NCBI GenBank assembly: GCA_030522415.1
Contig: CM060121.1
Location: 23,274,142-23,338,141 of the forward strand
DNA length: 64,000 nucleotides
Source: Channallabes apus
Taxonomy: Eukaryota > Chordata > Actinopteri > Siluriformes > Clariidae
Reading direction: 5' to 3'
The position numbers and the translations under genes are program-made. Of the stretch, positions 1-12,062 are shown piece after piece. Position 1 is the first letter of the stretch. Every line of letters starts with the position of its first letter. Below the pieces are notes generated by a model. The model saw only the letters and a program-made list of their open reading frames with translations, was not told the DNA's origin and searched no databases.

Positions 1-110
1 GTAAGGTAAACTACAGTACATCGCATCCACAACTGGTTAACTAAAGTGATGCATAGCAGATAGCTAGCAGTTTGACACCTGCCATGCAGACGACACTCAA
101 ATGAACCATA
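1..110. repeat. Diverged dispersed repeat, copy A
   Basis: This stretch aligns by eye with 2279-2385: both contain ctaaagtga, agcaga, agctag and agtttgacacctgc in the same order, followed by atgcag and cactcaaa. The element is not recognised. It may be part of a longer transposon or an old local duplication. Confidence 0.6.
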
Positions 111-1170
111 TTACAGTATGGGTAATGTTATGGTGAATGGGAAATGTACAGTAGCTATGATGATCAAAACTGTTTATTTTGTTTACCAGATTTAAAATGT
201 TTATCTCTGTAGTAAATTTGGGCGTCTAGTGGTCATTCAAGGCACTGCACGATTTGGCACTTCCCCGTTGGATAAATTTTTCAGAACTAAAGGTTGTCGT
301 TTGGGTACAGCTTTTTGCCTTTTGTTTCTTGTTATATTCTAAATGAACCAACACTGTGATTCCCAAACAATAAAGAAAAAAACTCCTTGGGTGAATTTTC
401 TGTGACCACGCCCGGATGCTGTTCAGCTCAACACAAAAATGACGTTACATGATTATGACCAGCTTGAAGTAGATTGTTTTCCTATAACAGGACAGTCGAA
501 AGTGTTTTTCCTTTTACACCACTTCATCCTTTTGTGCTGTTTACTTAAACCTTGATCCCATCTTTGCTGGGTCAAACTTTCCTTGGAAATAACTTGCGTA
601 ACTTGTTACTTAATTCCACTCTGTAAATGGTCGTTAACTTATCTACAAACAATATTGATGACACACATAAAATAAAATATTCGTAATTTATCTTTCTGAG
701 ATCTGTCAATGGGAAAGACACCCAATTTGTTTGGTTAAAAGCAACAGAGTAATTAAACCATTTGCAAAATAAATCATGTTTTTCTTGTAAAATATAATTA
801 AAGCAATGTTTGTTTTTTGCTCTAAATATTTTATGCTATATCCAGAGTAGGGTTTGACCAGCTGTAACAAAGCAAATGGCAGCTAAAAAGAAAAAAACAT
901 TTTTTGCATTTATTTTATTTAAGCTTGCAAAAATTAATCAAATCTTTTTTTGAAATAACATTGAATAAAACAGAACAATGTGTGCATTCATGTCTGAAGT
1001 ACTGTGATGAGCTAGATTCTAAGAACTAGAATAATGAGCTTTTCTCTGCGCTCTCTGCACAGCTTACGGAGAACGCATCCTCCTTTTTGTGCATTACAAA
1101 TGGACTGCATTCATGTAAAACTCCTCAGCTCCGGTCCTGGGAGACCAGTGTCCGGCCTATTTTTTATAAT
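111..1170. other. AT-rich single-copy stretch, no gene seen
   Basis: No long reading frame, splice pattern or recognisable repeat is visible. It is AT-rich with short A and T runs. It reads as ordinary intergenic or intronic DNA. Confidence 0.5.
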
Positions 1171-1332
1171 TCAGTGTTTAAGGCATTGGACTACGGTTCA
1201 GAAGGTCCGGTCCAAGGTTCAAACTCCAGTTACCACTTTTGGGCCCTTGAGCAAGACCCTTAACCCTCAACTGCTCAGATGTATAACGAGATAAAAATGT
1301 AAGTCGCTCTGGATAATGCCGAAATGTATAAT
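1171..1332 (+). mobile_element. tRNA-derived SINE with HpaI/RSg-type tail
   Basis: The order is a degraded tRNA-like head (aaggcattggactacgg, ggttcaaactcc), a body (gggcccttgagcaag, aaccctcaactgctcagatg) and a tail (aagtcgctctggataa). This tail is shared with HpaI-type fish SINEs. The first part of the head is missing. Further copies lie at 12172, 16318, 24565, 32412, 34063 and 44487. Confidence 0.8.
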
Positions 1333-2278
1333 TCACCAACCCCTAAACACACCCACTGAACCTGGACATTAACAGATCAGTTGAATCACCAAACTATGTT
1401 AGACACTGAGCATCTGCACCGGAGGTGGAGTCGAGGATCCCTGATTTACTGTAGATGGTGCGTTCATTTTCTTTGTATGAACAAAATCTGGCAGTGTTTC
1501 CAATTTATGCCATCAGCTGCATACAGTGGTGTAAAAAAAATCTTTTATACCCAACCCACCATCCCCCTAAAAAAGTCAAAGTGGATGCAATGAATGTCTA
1601 GGACGTTTGTGAAAAGAGGAGCTTCCTCCTTTATCTTTCTCTCAGAGAATGCGAACGCACAGGGCCTTGGGTATCCTTTCAACCACTTATTACCCTCGGG
1701 GCAAATTGGACCGAGGAACTTATAAGAGAGAAGAATGTGTGTGGAGGGTGTGTGTGTAGGATGTGTGATCAAAAAAAATAATTCTATCCTTTATAACAAA
1801 AATAAATGGGTCGATTTGACCCAAGGGCAACATGAGAGTTAATGCAGACAAGAGTGCTGAATTCAGCTTCACTCCTTCAACCATAAACGGTGTGCAAAGA
1901 ACTTGACAAACCGTCTGAGGTGTCACCCGGAGGTTTCCTGAAGAGCGGTTTTTAAGCTCCACTGTGGGAGTTCTGGTCATCGCCATCTTGTCAGCAGCTT
2001 ACTCCACCTGAATCATGTTTAATTCATAAATTTACACGGGTGTAGAATGAATGTGTCGATGGCTGTTGTTTGGAACGTAGCTGTCTGGAATCAGTGAAGT
2101 GTCCGTCTGTCTGTCCATCTGTTACCACAAGCTAGCAAGCTTAGCTTTTTGCTGAACTAAAATGCTGAGGTGATTAATGTTGGTGTATACGTATGTTAAT
2201 GTTACTTGATGTGATTGATTGGAACTCGGTCATCCATACCCTTCACGTCGTCCCGCGTCAACTCCTACAACTCTTGAG
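1333..2278. other. Single-copy stretch, no gene seen
   Basis: No gene is recognised. At 1800-1840 the motif gggtcgatttgacccaag and nearby segments resemble parts of fish DNA transposons, but I cannot place them in a family. Short reading frames here show no conserved motifs. Confidence 0.4.
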
Positions 2279-2385
2279 GTAAGTTGAACTACAACACTTC
2301 CAATTCGCTGGTCAGCTAAAGTGACACACAGCAGAAAGCTAGAAGTTTGACACCTGCAATGCAGCTGTCACTCAAAATTTCCATG
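2279..2385. repeat. Diverged dispersed repeat, copy B
   Basis: Partner of 1-110 in the same orientation, about 2.28 kb away. Shared blocks include ctaaagtgac, agcagaaagctag and agtttgacacctgc. Divergence is substantial, so the duplication is old. Confidence 0.6.
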
Positions 2386-2523
2386 CCCCATTATGTTATG
2401 TCTTTTAACTGATGAGTTCCATAAAAATTCTACCCCTTGTACCAGACTGTAAACTCATTTATTTATGTTGTAAAGTTGTCCATTTTAACCTGAGACTCAC
2501 TTTTGAAGACAGCTCCCAGTGGA

Positions 2524-2709
2524 CAGAGGTGGAAAGCGTAATGCAATTTTGTACTCAAGTAAAAGTACTGTTACTTTAGTGAACTTTTCCTGAAGTACAA
2601 GTAAAGTTACCCTTATAAAAATCTACTCCAAGTAAAAAGTAGCTCATTGAAAATTTACTCAGAGTAAAAGTTACTGAGTTTAATTTATTTATTTATTTAT
2701 TTATTTATT
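2524..2709 (+). mobile_element. hAT (Tol2-like) transposon end, remnant
   Basis: Starts with cagaggtggaaag and continues with tgtactcaagtaaaagtactg and repeated agtaaa/agtaaag blocks, as in the termini of Tol2-like hAT elements. It ends in an (ATTT)n tract at about 2682-2709. I cannot find the matching opposite terminus in the next kilobase, so this is a partial copy. Confidence 0.6.
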
Positions 2710-3726
2710 AACAGCGGGGGTGGGATGGGGGATGGAACACCCCTGCATAATAAATCTGTTCCCTTTGTTGTGCTTGAAATCAAAGTGGTTGCTTCATAAT
2801 AATTTGTTGGCGTTTCACTTTCAGCTGTGTCGGCATCACTGACATCTGTTTTGTCCATCTCCATCGTTCTTGTGAATTTATTCTCCATTAATCAATCAGT
2901 GCAGTGGTTTCCGGGGTGCAATTTTTTTTCCTTCCACGTTGTATTATTTGTATTATTTTTCATTTTCATTCATTTATTTTTTACTCAGTAGTGAATATGA
3001 TTTAAAGTGTATTGATGTACAATACTTTAAACAAAACATACTTAAATAAAAGTCAAATTACAGATTTTCAGATCTGAAGTTTGTCCATTGCAGACAACAT
3101 AAACCATAATTTTTGGGGGACATTATTAAAACATGTGGCAATATGTTGTTGCCACACCTAATCCAATTTAGTGTTTCTTTATTTAATTTCATTTATTTGT
3201 GTTCAGGAACTTACCGACATGTACAGGTTTGTTAACTTAAACTTTTAATTAAAGTGAAATTAAAAGTGTAGTGAGTTTGAATTGAAGCACGCTAAAAACC
3301 ATCTTCATAGTTAAAGCCATATAAGTAGTGGTGTAACAGACCATAGTTAATCCGTCTCAATCCCTCTCCATAGTTCATTACTAAGCGAGAAAACTGTTAA
3401 CTCATGCACAACCTATACTTCTGGCTTCTCAAATGGTGTCAGTTGCTCAAAGGTTTCCTCGCTCTCCTGTGCTTACCAGGGTTGCCAGATTACTGCAATA
3501 AAATCTCCTAAGTAATCCTTTTTTTTCCTACCCAAAATGAAAAAATTCTGAGAAAAGCATACAATCTGAAAACAAGCCTTGAGCAAACTCTGATTGGATG
3601 TTTTAGATAGGAAAGGAAACGGCCAATTATATTGAACCCTGTCCAGTTTTTGATTTGTCTGGTGTTCAGTTGGGTCATGTGGAGTGACTGTAATTTTTTT
3701 TAATGATGTGTACACAGTCTAGCAGG
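2710..3726. other. AT-rich stretch, no gene seen
   Basis: No recognisable gene. The interval could hold the decayed interior of the hAT element that begins at 2524, but no transposase motif is visible. Confidence 0.4.
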
Positions 3727-4005
3727 CTAGGCAACACAGTGGCTGAGTGGTTAGTGCTGTCGCCTTGCACCTTCAGGGTTCGGGTTCGATTCCTGCCTTG
3801 AGTCTGTGTGCATGGAGTTTGCATGTTGTCCCCTGTGCGTGTGCGTGTGCGTGTGTGTGTGTGTGTGTGTACGCACTAAGGCTATAACCTGTCAGCATAC
3901 CCAGGTTGTTACCCCGCCTCGTGCCCCAGGTCTCCTGGGATAGGCTCCAGGCCCCCCGCGACCCTGTATACAGAATAAAGTGGTATAGACGGTGGGTGAA
4001 TAGGA
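3727..4005 (+). mobile_element. Mermaid-like SINE
   Basis: tRNA-like head with A-box and B-box-like segments (agtggttagtgctgtc, ggttcgattcc), then the body signature catggagtttgcatgtt, a (GT)n expansion at 3838-3870, and the 3' part ctcctgggataggctccag followed by gcgaccctgtatacag and a gtgaata-type end. The middle of the body is replaced by the expanded (GT)n and diverged sequence. Confidence 0.85.
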
Positions 4006-4275
4006 TGTCCAATACTTTTTCTTCAAACTGTAGTGAATAAAAAAAACAATAAAAAAATAAATAAATCCTCTTACATCCTGTCATGATTCATATTGCACTT
4101 TAACAATTACATTTTATACCTAATTTAAACGATTTGACCATCAGTAAGTTCCTGCTTCAAGTGTCCCATAAGATCTGTAAGTAATAAATAACTCAATTAT
4201 ATTTCCATTTTCTGATCTGAAGAATAAAAAATTTTTATCTTCTTAAAAGTCTGAATAAAAATTATTTGTTCACAA

Positions 4276-4279
4276 CCCC

Positions 4280-4310
<31 letters not shown>

Positions 4311-4341
4311 ACCTTTTTTTTTTTTTTTTTTTTTTTACTTA
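4276..4341. repeat. Compound poly-C / (CA)n / poly-T tract
   Basis: An uninterrupted C run passes into (CA)n and then a long T run. Length in an assembly is likely to be unreliable here. Confidence 0.9.
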
Positions 4342-5212
4342 AATGGGGTCGTGATCCTTAGTTTAAGAAAAGGCAGAACTTAATTGTTTTGTAGCCTTTC
4401 AAGAACAATATCCTTTTAAAATCATTTAAAAACACTTAGTAAAACACTGTGGTATAAGAGGAGTAAACCACTTCGTTATTAAAGAACCGCTTACAGCGAT
4501 TAAATCCATCTGCGTATTCTTAATATAAGATGTCAGTTAAATGTCAAGCACTCAGCCGGGCAGACATCTTTCCACTTTTTTCCCTTTTTTTAACAATTAC
4601 TTTATCATTTTTTAATTTCCCTACTCCCGTGTTCCCATTACCGAATCTGCCGTTTTACTTTCAGGCTATTCTCGAAGTAATTGAGCCTACTCGCAATGAT
4701 TAAATACGCATCAGTGGATCAGACAGGAAAATGTCAAAACTGATTCTTCAGACCTCATACCGAACCTTTCAGGAAATACTGGTTCAACATCAATTAAGTG
4801 TCTCCGTAAATATTGTCCTGGACTTCTGTAAATATCAGTTTGAGCTCAGACAGACATTTCAGGAAATACTGCACGCATATTGATCAAGCTTTTAAAAAAA
4901 CATGAATCTTATGTTAAGCATTTCAAGAAATTTTCTGTCAATGGGGAGATAAACACCATTCTGTTTCTGTGCCGCGTACACACAACTTAAATACTCTTAA
5001 TAAAAAATACTAAATCATTAGTATGAACATTAATAACTCTTTTTTTTTTTTTTTTTTTTTTAAATCATCAGCATTTCCACCAATGTAGATACGACTTTAT
5101 TTTGACTTTCACTTTGCTCGTACATACAGTAATATCCACCCATCCTCTGGTTTAATGAAGAAACATGATTACATGCAATCTTTCTTTTATTAAACTTAGT
5201 GGACTTCCCCCT

Positions 5213-5262
<50 letters not shown>

Positions 5263-5585
5263 ACTGATTCACACGATAGCCTTGACGAAGCGGCGGCGTG
5301 ACGTGAGGCTGAAAAATCAGTCGCTGAATAAAAAACTCTTGGCGAAGGAAAAGCCTCTGAGATCGTGTTTATGATCCAAATGGATGCAGAAATACACATT
5401 TTTAAAAGGGTTCATAAATAAATTGACAGTTTAGGGAAGAGTGTGAGTATTACTGTATTCATAAAGCAAGGAAAAAAAAGTTGGGCGTGGCCTAAACTAG
5501 AAAAGGTTTGTGAATTGTATTGAAGAAATGGCAGCGTGGTCTGACACATCAGTTAAACTATTGTCTCTCGGCAGTGTATATTTAT
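4342..5585. other. Single-copy stretch with a (GT)n microsatellite
   Basis: No gene seen. A T run lies at 5041-5060 and a (GT)n microsatellite at about 5215-5261. Apparent reading frames across the GT repeat are CV/TH dipeptide artefacts. Confidence 0.5.
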
Positions 5586-6430
5586 ACACAGTGTGTTTCA
5601 AAATATTAGAATATTCTTAAAAAAAATTAACTCTCTCATAATTATCTTTAATTTAAAATGAAATCCTTTTTTGTTTTAATTTAAATAATTATGGCTTACA
5701 GCTTTAAAAAAAAAAAAACTATCAAATATTTCCTAGGATCAATTTTCCTTAGGCCTTTTTCTACTCTACTTTTTTTTTTTTTTTTTATAAACATTTACAA
5801 TACAAAAATGTCAAACATATCTAAAACTTATTGTTCATTTATGCACTCAACACTTCTCTTTTAGTGTGAAGTACTGCATGAATGCGTGTAGGCATGGAGA
5901 TGTGACACTGCTGAGGCGTTATTTAAGACCAGGTTGCCTTGATAGCAGCTTTCAGCTCCCCTGTACTGTTGGCTCTTGTGATTCTCCTCTTCTTCTTGAT
6001 ACCCCATTGGTTCAAACCAGTTAGTGAGCATTCCAGTCCTAGAAATGGAAATCGACATTTACATTAAAGTGTATCAGTAGGTAGAAACAATAAGTGCACT
6101 AAAACATCTGGCCAGACTGCTGCACTGACTTTGGTCTTGATAAAGCATAATAAACCAGCACCAGCAGAGGACATGGCACTCCATATCATTTACACTTGGA
6201 TTCTGAGCCTCTCCATTCTTCTAGATCCTCAGAACTTGATTTCCAAATGAAATGCAAAATTTACTTTCATCAGAAAGGAGAAGTTTGAACCACTGAATAC
6301 CGGTCCAGTTCTTTTCCTCCATAGCCCAGGTAACATGCTTCTAATAATGTATATGTTTAGGAGAGGCTTGGTACTATAAATGTCTGTGCATCTAGATGCA
6401 CTGGCTCTGGCCTCTCTCCAGTCCTTGTGA
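5586..6430 (-). mobile_element. Decayed Tc1-like transposon
   Basis: The left end cagtgtgtttcaaaatatta looks like a terminal inverted repeat. On the minus strand around 6230-6320 a frame reads NWTGIQWFKLLLSDESKFC and continues ISFGNQVLRI before a stop. The SDESKF block is the usual context of the first catalytic Asp in Tc1-like transposases. Other stops and gaps are present, and the right terminus is not visible. Non-functional. Confidence 0.7.
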
Positions 6431-6484
6431 AAATTGACCTGAAAATGATATAAATAAATAAAAACACTTATGTTTTTTACATTA

Positions 6485-6655
6485 TCCCAGTCAATTGCAG
6501 GGCACCAGTGACGTACACACACACCCTGGGGCAATTTAGGTTATCCAGTCCATCTACAGAATACCATACAGTACAACCAAGAGAAAACCAACGTGACCAT
6601 GTACTGTAGAGAACATGTGAAACTCAGGATCGAGGTGAGAGCTGTGAGGAAGAAA
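6485..6655 (-). mobile_element. Highly diverged SINE fragment
   Basis: Reverse-strand SINE-like order: ttgcagggcacc, a CA stretch, ctggggcaatttag, then agagaaaacc and gaacatg, resembling the body of the Mermaid-like SINE. No head or tail can be defined. Confidence 0.45.
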
Positions 6656-6700
6656 TGTTAAATCTTTCAGGCGTATTTTTAAAAAAAAATGTTATTTAAA

Positions 6701-7031
6701 GAGCGGCACGGTGATGTAGTGGCTACCACTGTCGCCTTGGACCTCCATGGTCTGGGTTCGATTTCTGTCTTTGCGTGCATGAGCTTTGCATGTTCTCCCC
6801 ATGCTTAGTGGGTTTCCTCCAGGTACTCCGGTTTCTTCCCACAGTCTAAAGACTTGTACTGTAAATTACTGTAGGCTAGTTGGCATTCCCAAATTACTAT
6901 GAGCGTGTGTGCGCCCTGCAATGGATTGGCACCCTGTCCACGGTCTACCCCTGCCCCAAGTCTCCTGTGATGGGCTCCAGGCCCCCTGCAACCCTGTATA
7001 CATGATAAAGTGGTATAGATGATGAGTGAGT
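6701..7031 (+). mobile_element. Mermaid-like SINE
   Basis: Nearly complete: head gcggcacggtgatgtagtgg, B-box-like gggttcgattt, then gcatgttctccccatgctt, gtgggtttcctcc and the 3' part atggattggcaccctgtcc, gggctccaggcccc, gataaagtggtatagatga. Extra TACTGTA-containing bases at about 6858-6880 are absent from the younger copy at 20784. Confidence 0.9.
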
Positions 7032-7931
7032 GCTTCCTTTAAATATCAAAATGGTTGGCCTCCTGGTCGTGTCTGCATCTGTTGTTGTATGCCTCATAAT
7101 TCGGAATAATATATTTGTAATCAGTTTTACCCCAAAATGCACATTGGCATCTTTGGTTTTTCCCATTCGATCTAACAAATTCATCCTTTATCTCTTATAG
7201 AGGCTCGTCAGGTCAATGCCATAACGAGCTCAAAGCAGATCTGCTGCAGAACGATAGAAAACAATTAACAGTGGGTGTGGAAAGAGAGATGATGATTAAT
7301 TTTTTTTAGAGAGAGAATTTAGTGGAGGAAAGACTGCACAATGTCCTCTCATAGTCCTGTTAGGATTATAAATACACCCACAATGCACTGCACATACAGT
7401 AACCCTGTGCTCGAGCAAATTGCTCATGTGATATTGATGTCGCGCATGTCTCTCAGCGCGGGTTACACACACTCCCGTGATAAACGGCACATATCAAGGC
7501 CTTGAGAGAGAAAAGATGGGTGGATATTGAGGTGAAAAAGGGTAGGGGAAGCTGATGGAAAGTGACAGAGAGTGAGAGATTGAGGCAGATGAGGAGAGGT
7601 AGGTAGACTGTGTGTGACACTGATGGCTGGACACAGACATGCAGCACTGTGTAAAGTGGAGTCGTGGCGCGTTCAGCTCTGCACAATCTGATACTCGATA
7701 AAAATCAATAACACGCTGGAGATGTGGCGGGGATTGCTAATGCGATGTGAGAGAACGAGACATGGTGCGAGTAATCTGGTTTAATATTTCTTTACCTCAA
7801 CTGGAGCCGAGTCGTGATTAACACAAATGTAATAATCATCCGTGTGCTCGTGCTGAGAGAGACAGACACCAATCCTGTTTAACCAGAGCACCTGGAGAAT
7901 AAAAGCCTACAGGACACGACAGACATTTTTC
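7032..7931. other. Single-copy stretch, no gene seen
   Basis: Mixed composition with several short GC-richer segments (7430-7480, 7660-7780). No splice-bounded reading frame was recognised. Confidence 0.45.
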
Positions 7932-8460
7932 TAATTATTCTCTGAATTAAACTCTCCTCTCCTCCTCATCTCTTCTCCTGTCCTCACCTGTCGTCTCTTC
8001 TCAATCTCCTCTCCTTCTCTCCGCTCCAGTCTTTTCAACCTTCCCACATTTCATCTCCTCTCCTCTGAACTTCCTTCCCCTCAACCTTCTCTCCCTAAAT
8101 CTCTCAACCTCTCAACCCCGTTTCTACCCCCTTCCCTCCTCTCCTCTCCTCTCTGCCTACTTTTCTCCTCCCCTGTTCCCCTGCTCTCCTAACTGTCTTT
8201 CTTTTCTTCTTTCCTCTCCTCTCTTGTTGCTTTTCTTGCCCTTCCTTCACTTCTTTTCTCTTTTTACATCTTCACTTCAGGTCTCTCCTCTCCTTATTTC
8301 TCAAACTGCTCTTCTCCTTTTCTTTTCCTCTCTTCTATGTTTTATGCTTCCACTATTCTCTTCTCATGTCTCTCATTTTTCTCTCTTTTCTGCGCTTCTT
8401 TTCTTTTTCTCCTCACATCTCACCTCATCCTCTCCCACATCATCTCTTTTTGTTCCCAAA
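7932..8460. repeat. Polypyrimidine (CT-rich) tract
   Basis: About 530 bp that is almost entirely C and T on this strand, built from variants of ctcctctcct and tttctcttc. Mirror-like stretches of this kind can form triplex DNA. The 142-residue reading frame here is a composition artefact. Confidence 0.85.
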
Positions 8461-9044
8461 GTAGGTGTTTGTGTGCGCGCGTCGTTTGTGTGCGCGCGTA
8501 GATGTTTGTCTTTTGTATGTTCGCGCGTAGGTGTTTGTGTATGTGCGTATGTGTTTATGCGTAGGTGTAGGTGTTTGTGTATGTGCGTATGTGTTTGTTT
8601 ATGCGTAGGTGTAGGTGTTTGTGTATGTGCGTATGTGTTTGTTTATGCGTAGGTGTAGGTGTTTGTGTATGTGCGTATGTGTTTGTTTAGGTGTACTGTA
8701 GGTGTTTGCGCGTAGGTGTTTGTTTGCGCGTAGGTGTTTGTTTATGCGTAGGTGTTTGTTTGCGCGTAGGTGTTTGTTTATGCGTAGGTGTTTGTGTGCG
8801 CGCATAGGTGTTTGTCTTTTGTGGAGGTGTTTGTCTTTTGTATGTTTGCGCGTAGGTGCTTGTGCGCGCGCGTAGGTGCTTGTGCGCGCGCGTAGGTGCT
8901 TGTGCGCGCGCGCGTAGGTGTTGTCTTTTGTGGAGGTGTTTGTCTTTTGTGTGTATGTTCGTGCATAGGTGTTTGTGTGCGTGCGCATAGGTTTCTTTTG
9001 TTTGTGTGTGTTTGTCTTTTGTGTGCGTGCGTAGGTGTTTGTCT

Positions 9045-9109
<65 letters not shown>

Positions 9110-9230
9110 TTGTCTTTTGTGTGTGGCGGTGTTTGTGTGGGTGTGTAGGTGTTTGTCTTGTTTGTTTGTTTGTGTGTGTGATTGTCTTTTGTGTGTGGCG
9201 GTGTGTGTGTGTGTAGAGTATGTGTGTACA
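8461..9230. repeat. GT-rich degenerate tandem repeat
   Basis: Variants of gtaggtgtttgtg, tgcgcgcgtaggtg and tgtcttttgtg recur, with a pure (GT)n core at about 9048-9108. Alternating purine-pyrimidine GTGCGCGC segments are candidate Z-DNA. Long open frames of about 200 residues rich in Thr and His on the minus strand come only from this repeat. Confidence 0.9.
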
Positions 9231-9378
9231 CACATTAATCCTATGATAGTTTCCACTGCTAACAGCTCAGGATCAGATTCTAATAAAGTGTAACTCGTCA
9301 TCCAGACAATGAGGACAGGAGTGAGGGATAAAACACACAGGTGTCCTTGCTCTTTTATATTGTCTTCTTGTCTGTAGT

Positions 9379-9380
<2 letters not shown>

Positions 9381-9417
<37 letters not shown>

Positions 9418-9480
9418 CGTGCGTGCGTGCGTGTGTGTGTTCTCGTGCGTGTGTGCGTGCGCGCGCGTGTGTGTGTGTGA
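9381..9480. repeat. (TC)n followed by (GTGC)n and (GT)n
   Basis: A pure (TC)n tract at 9381-9414 leads directly into gtgcgtgcgtgc and gcgcgcgtgtgt runs. This continues the low-complexity region around it. Confidence 0.9.
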
Positions 9481-9599
9481 GAGGGACAGAGAGATTTATC
9501 CTGCTTAAACAAGCGAATGAAAGGGTTTTGTTTTTATTTCACTAGTATTTCCCAGCTTGACAGTCTCTCAAGGTTAGCTGCACTGAGGCCTGCTATGTT

Positions 9600-10020
9600 T
9601 CCTCCCTCTCTGTCTGTCTGTCTGTCTGTCTGTAATTACGTAAATATATCTGTAATTCACTTGTCTGCCTGCCTGTCTGTGTCTCTCCCTGTCTGTCTGA
9701 ACGTGTGTATGTCTGTTTCCTCTCTTCTGTCAAAATGTCTGTCTTTCTGTCTCTTACTGTCTGGAGGTATGTACGTTTCCCTCCACTTGCTGTCTGTCTC
9801 TCTTCTCTCTCTTCACTCTCAATATCTGTTTGACTGTCTGTGTGTACAGTCTATATATTTCTCTTGTCTGCCTGTCTGTCTCTCGCACTACTGAACTCAA
9901 TGTACTGTATGTCTTTCTGTCTGTCTCCCCGTCTGCCTCTGTGTACAGTATGTTTCCCAATTATGTCTGTCTGTTTGTCTGATTGTGTGGATGTATGATT
10001 CCCTCCTTTGTTAGTCTTAA

Positions 10021-10058
<38 letters not shown>

Positions 10059-10337
10059 TTTTCCCTCCACTTACTGCATCTCTCTCTCCCTCTAAATATC
10101 TTCACTCTAAATATGTCTGACTGTCTGTGTGTACAGTATATATGTTTTTCTCATCTGTCTGTCTAATTGTTTATATATGTATGTTTCCCTCCTGTACCTA
10201 TCTGTCTTACTCTCTGGGTGTATGTATGTTTTTCTCCACTCATTGTCTGTTTGTCTGTCTGTCTGTCTCTTTCTTTCTCTCTCTCACTTCTCACTCTCAA
10301 TATCTGTCTGTCTGTCTGTCTGTCTGTCTCAGAAATA
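9600..10337. repeat. Degenerate (TGTC)n array
   Basis: Runs of ctgtctgtctgt are interspersed with diverged blocks such as tgtatgtttccctcc. It includes (GT)n at about 10023-10055 and ends in a pure run at 10302-10330. The reading frames here are Cys/Leu/Ser/Val-rich artefacts. Confidence 0.85.
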
Positions 10338-10470
10338 GTTTAATAAACGAGTAAATATAAATTAGAGCCAGAGAGCAAATCAAGCAAAACCAAGGACAGG
10401 TTTGAGAAGATGAGCATAAAATTAAAGACGGCGTGTGGCTTAAAGGTGGCCAGAGATAAGAATGAACTGT

Positions 10471-10521
10471 ATGTGCTATATGTATATATGTGCTATATGT
10501 ATATATGTGCTATATGTATAT
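10471..10521. repeat. Three copies of a 17-bp tandem repeat
   Basis: The unit atgtgctatatgtatat is repeated three times without mismatch. No function is indicated. Confidence 0.9.
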
Positions 10522-10524
10522 ATG

Positions 10525-11124
10525 CTAAACGACAGATTCAGTAAGATCCCGAGAGGGCTTTAAGCCTCGGTACATAACTAGTAGTTTAGATGGGATTGTC
10601 ACGGCTTCTAGAGTAGAAAAGCCTTGCATTAGACAATCATACAGTATGTCAAAGATCTGCTTCGGGATGAAGCAGCTTCACCTTGTAAATTCAGTAGCCC
10701 TTTACTCCAGTTACTTATTCACCATAATGCTACTGAATCCTCAATTCTGATTGGCTCTTCATTAATTATTTCTACATCAGAGAGAGATAGATGGAGATTA
10801 TCGTAGTTATAAGGTAAGTGAAGACATTACATCTTACTATAAACTGTTAAATTATGCAGTGTTTCCTACATTAAGGAATGAAGCTTTGGGTGAATTGCGG
10901 TGGTATAAGCAGAACAGCGCACGTCAAACCATGGTGTTAAATCAAAATAACGTACTTTGGTTGTATTAATTTTGCATAACGGTCCCGCTTGCATGGTGCG
11001 CTGCATCACTCCACATCAGCACGCACTTTGTTCATGTTCGTTTTTAGTTGATGCTATATTCCCCCAAGTTTAACTCTGTTCCTTATCTGAAAATAATGCA
11101 CATTTTTGACCAATCAGACAGAAG
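10525..11124. other. Single-copy stretch, no gene seen
   Basis: No recognised gene or repeat between the 17-bp repeats and the SINE at 11125. Confidence 0.45.
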
Positions 11125-11622
11125 AATATAATTTATTTATTTATTTATTTATTTTTTATTTAGTCCTGTCCAATTCTTTTTTCCCAGATTTTCTCCCTAA
11201 TTTAGTCGTGTCCAATTCCTCCCTGTCACTAGGGGGCTCCCACATTAAGGCTACCACTACCACTCAGCCGGGAGGGCCGAAGACTATCACGCGTTTCCTC
11301 CGAACCACGTGACGCCAGCCGGCTGCATCTTTTTCGAACTGCTCGCTCACGCACCGTTGGGGGCGTCGTAACACACTCGAGGCCAGCGCTATCCGCTCCC
11401 TCCGCGTGCGCGAGCTCGCACTCGCCCCTAATGGCGTAGAGCCGTGCAATTAATGTGGGAGCACTAATACCCCTCATCCCTCCCCGCTGAGAGAGCTCGG
11501 GCCAATTTAGCTTTCTCAAGGCCTCCGGCTGTGAGAGGAAAACAGCATCACCCGGGGTTCGAACCTGCGATCTCCAGATGATAGGGCGAGCGCTTTTACC
11601 TACTGCGCCACTCGGAGGCCCC
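11125..11622 (-). mobile_element. Long tRNA-derived SINE (second family)
   Basis: Read on the minus strand it begins ggcctccgagtggcgcagta with a B-box-like ggttcgaacccc, then a GC-rich body of about 400 bp. It ends in an (AAAT)n tail, seen here as atttatttattt. Good conservation of the head suggests moderate age. The 163-residue reading frame across it is non-coding. A second, more decayed copy is at 42067-42461. Confidence 0.8.
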
Positions 11623-11874
11623 CTGAGAAGAATACAATTTCTTTGTGATATAAGAAATAAACAACTTTTGTCTTTGGTACATGAGGAATCCATTTTCAGA
11701 TGTTGAAACGTCTTCATCACACAGCATGTTGCTCATTACAGTATATTATTATTTATTGTCTACACCAGTGTGGCATAGTGATGTCTGAGGGATGAAATGC
11801 AGGATTGATTTATGGTGTGCAAGGAGTTGAACTCGAACTTTAGGTGCGTTATGTTTCTCACATCTTAAATATGT

Positions 11875-12062
11875 TTTGTTGTTAGTCTTTCGGCTCCTTC
11901 CGTCGAGGTCGCCACACTGGACCATTTAATCCACACAACAACCCTCCCATTTGGTACTGGCACTGCATCCAGTGGCTGTGGGTTTGCGCAATGGTTGGGA
12001 ATTGAACCCAGGCCTTCTGCATGGCGGGTGAGAAACCTACTAGAGAACCACCAATGCCCCCT
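11875..12062 (-). mobile_element. tRNA-derived SINE (third family)
   Basis: On the minus strand a tRNA-like head with agaaggcctgggttcaattc is followed by ccactggatgcagtgcc and ends near gaccgaaagactaac, corresponding to the plus-strand motif gtctttcggctcc. A copy with the same order lies at 49289-49453. Confidence 0.65.

Noticed and set aside
8599..9301. Three overlapping frames of 150-210 codons on the minus strand
   Set aside because: They are Thr/His/Lys-rich translations of GT-rich repeats, open in several frames at once, with no domain.
11229..11720. 163-codon frame on the minus strand
   Set aside because: It runs through a tRNA-derived SINE in its transcription direction; SINEs do not encode protein.
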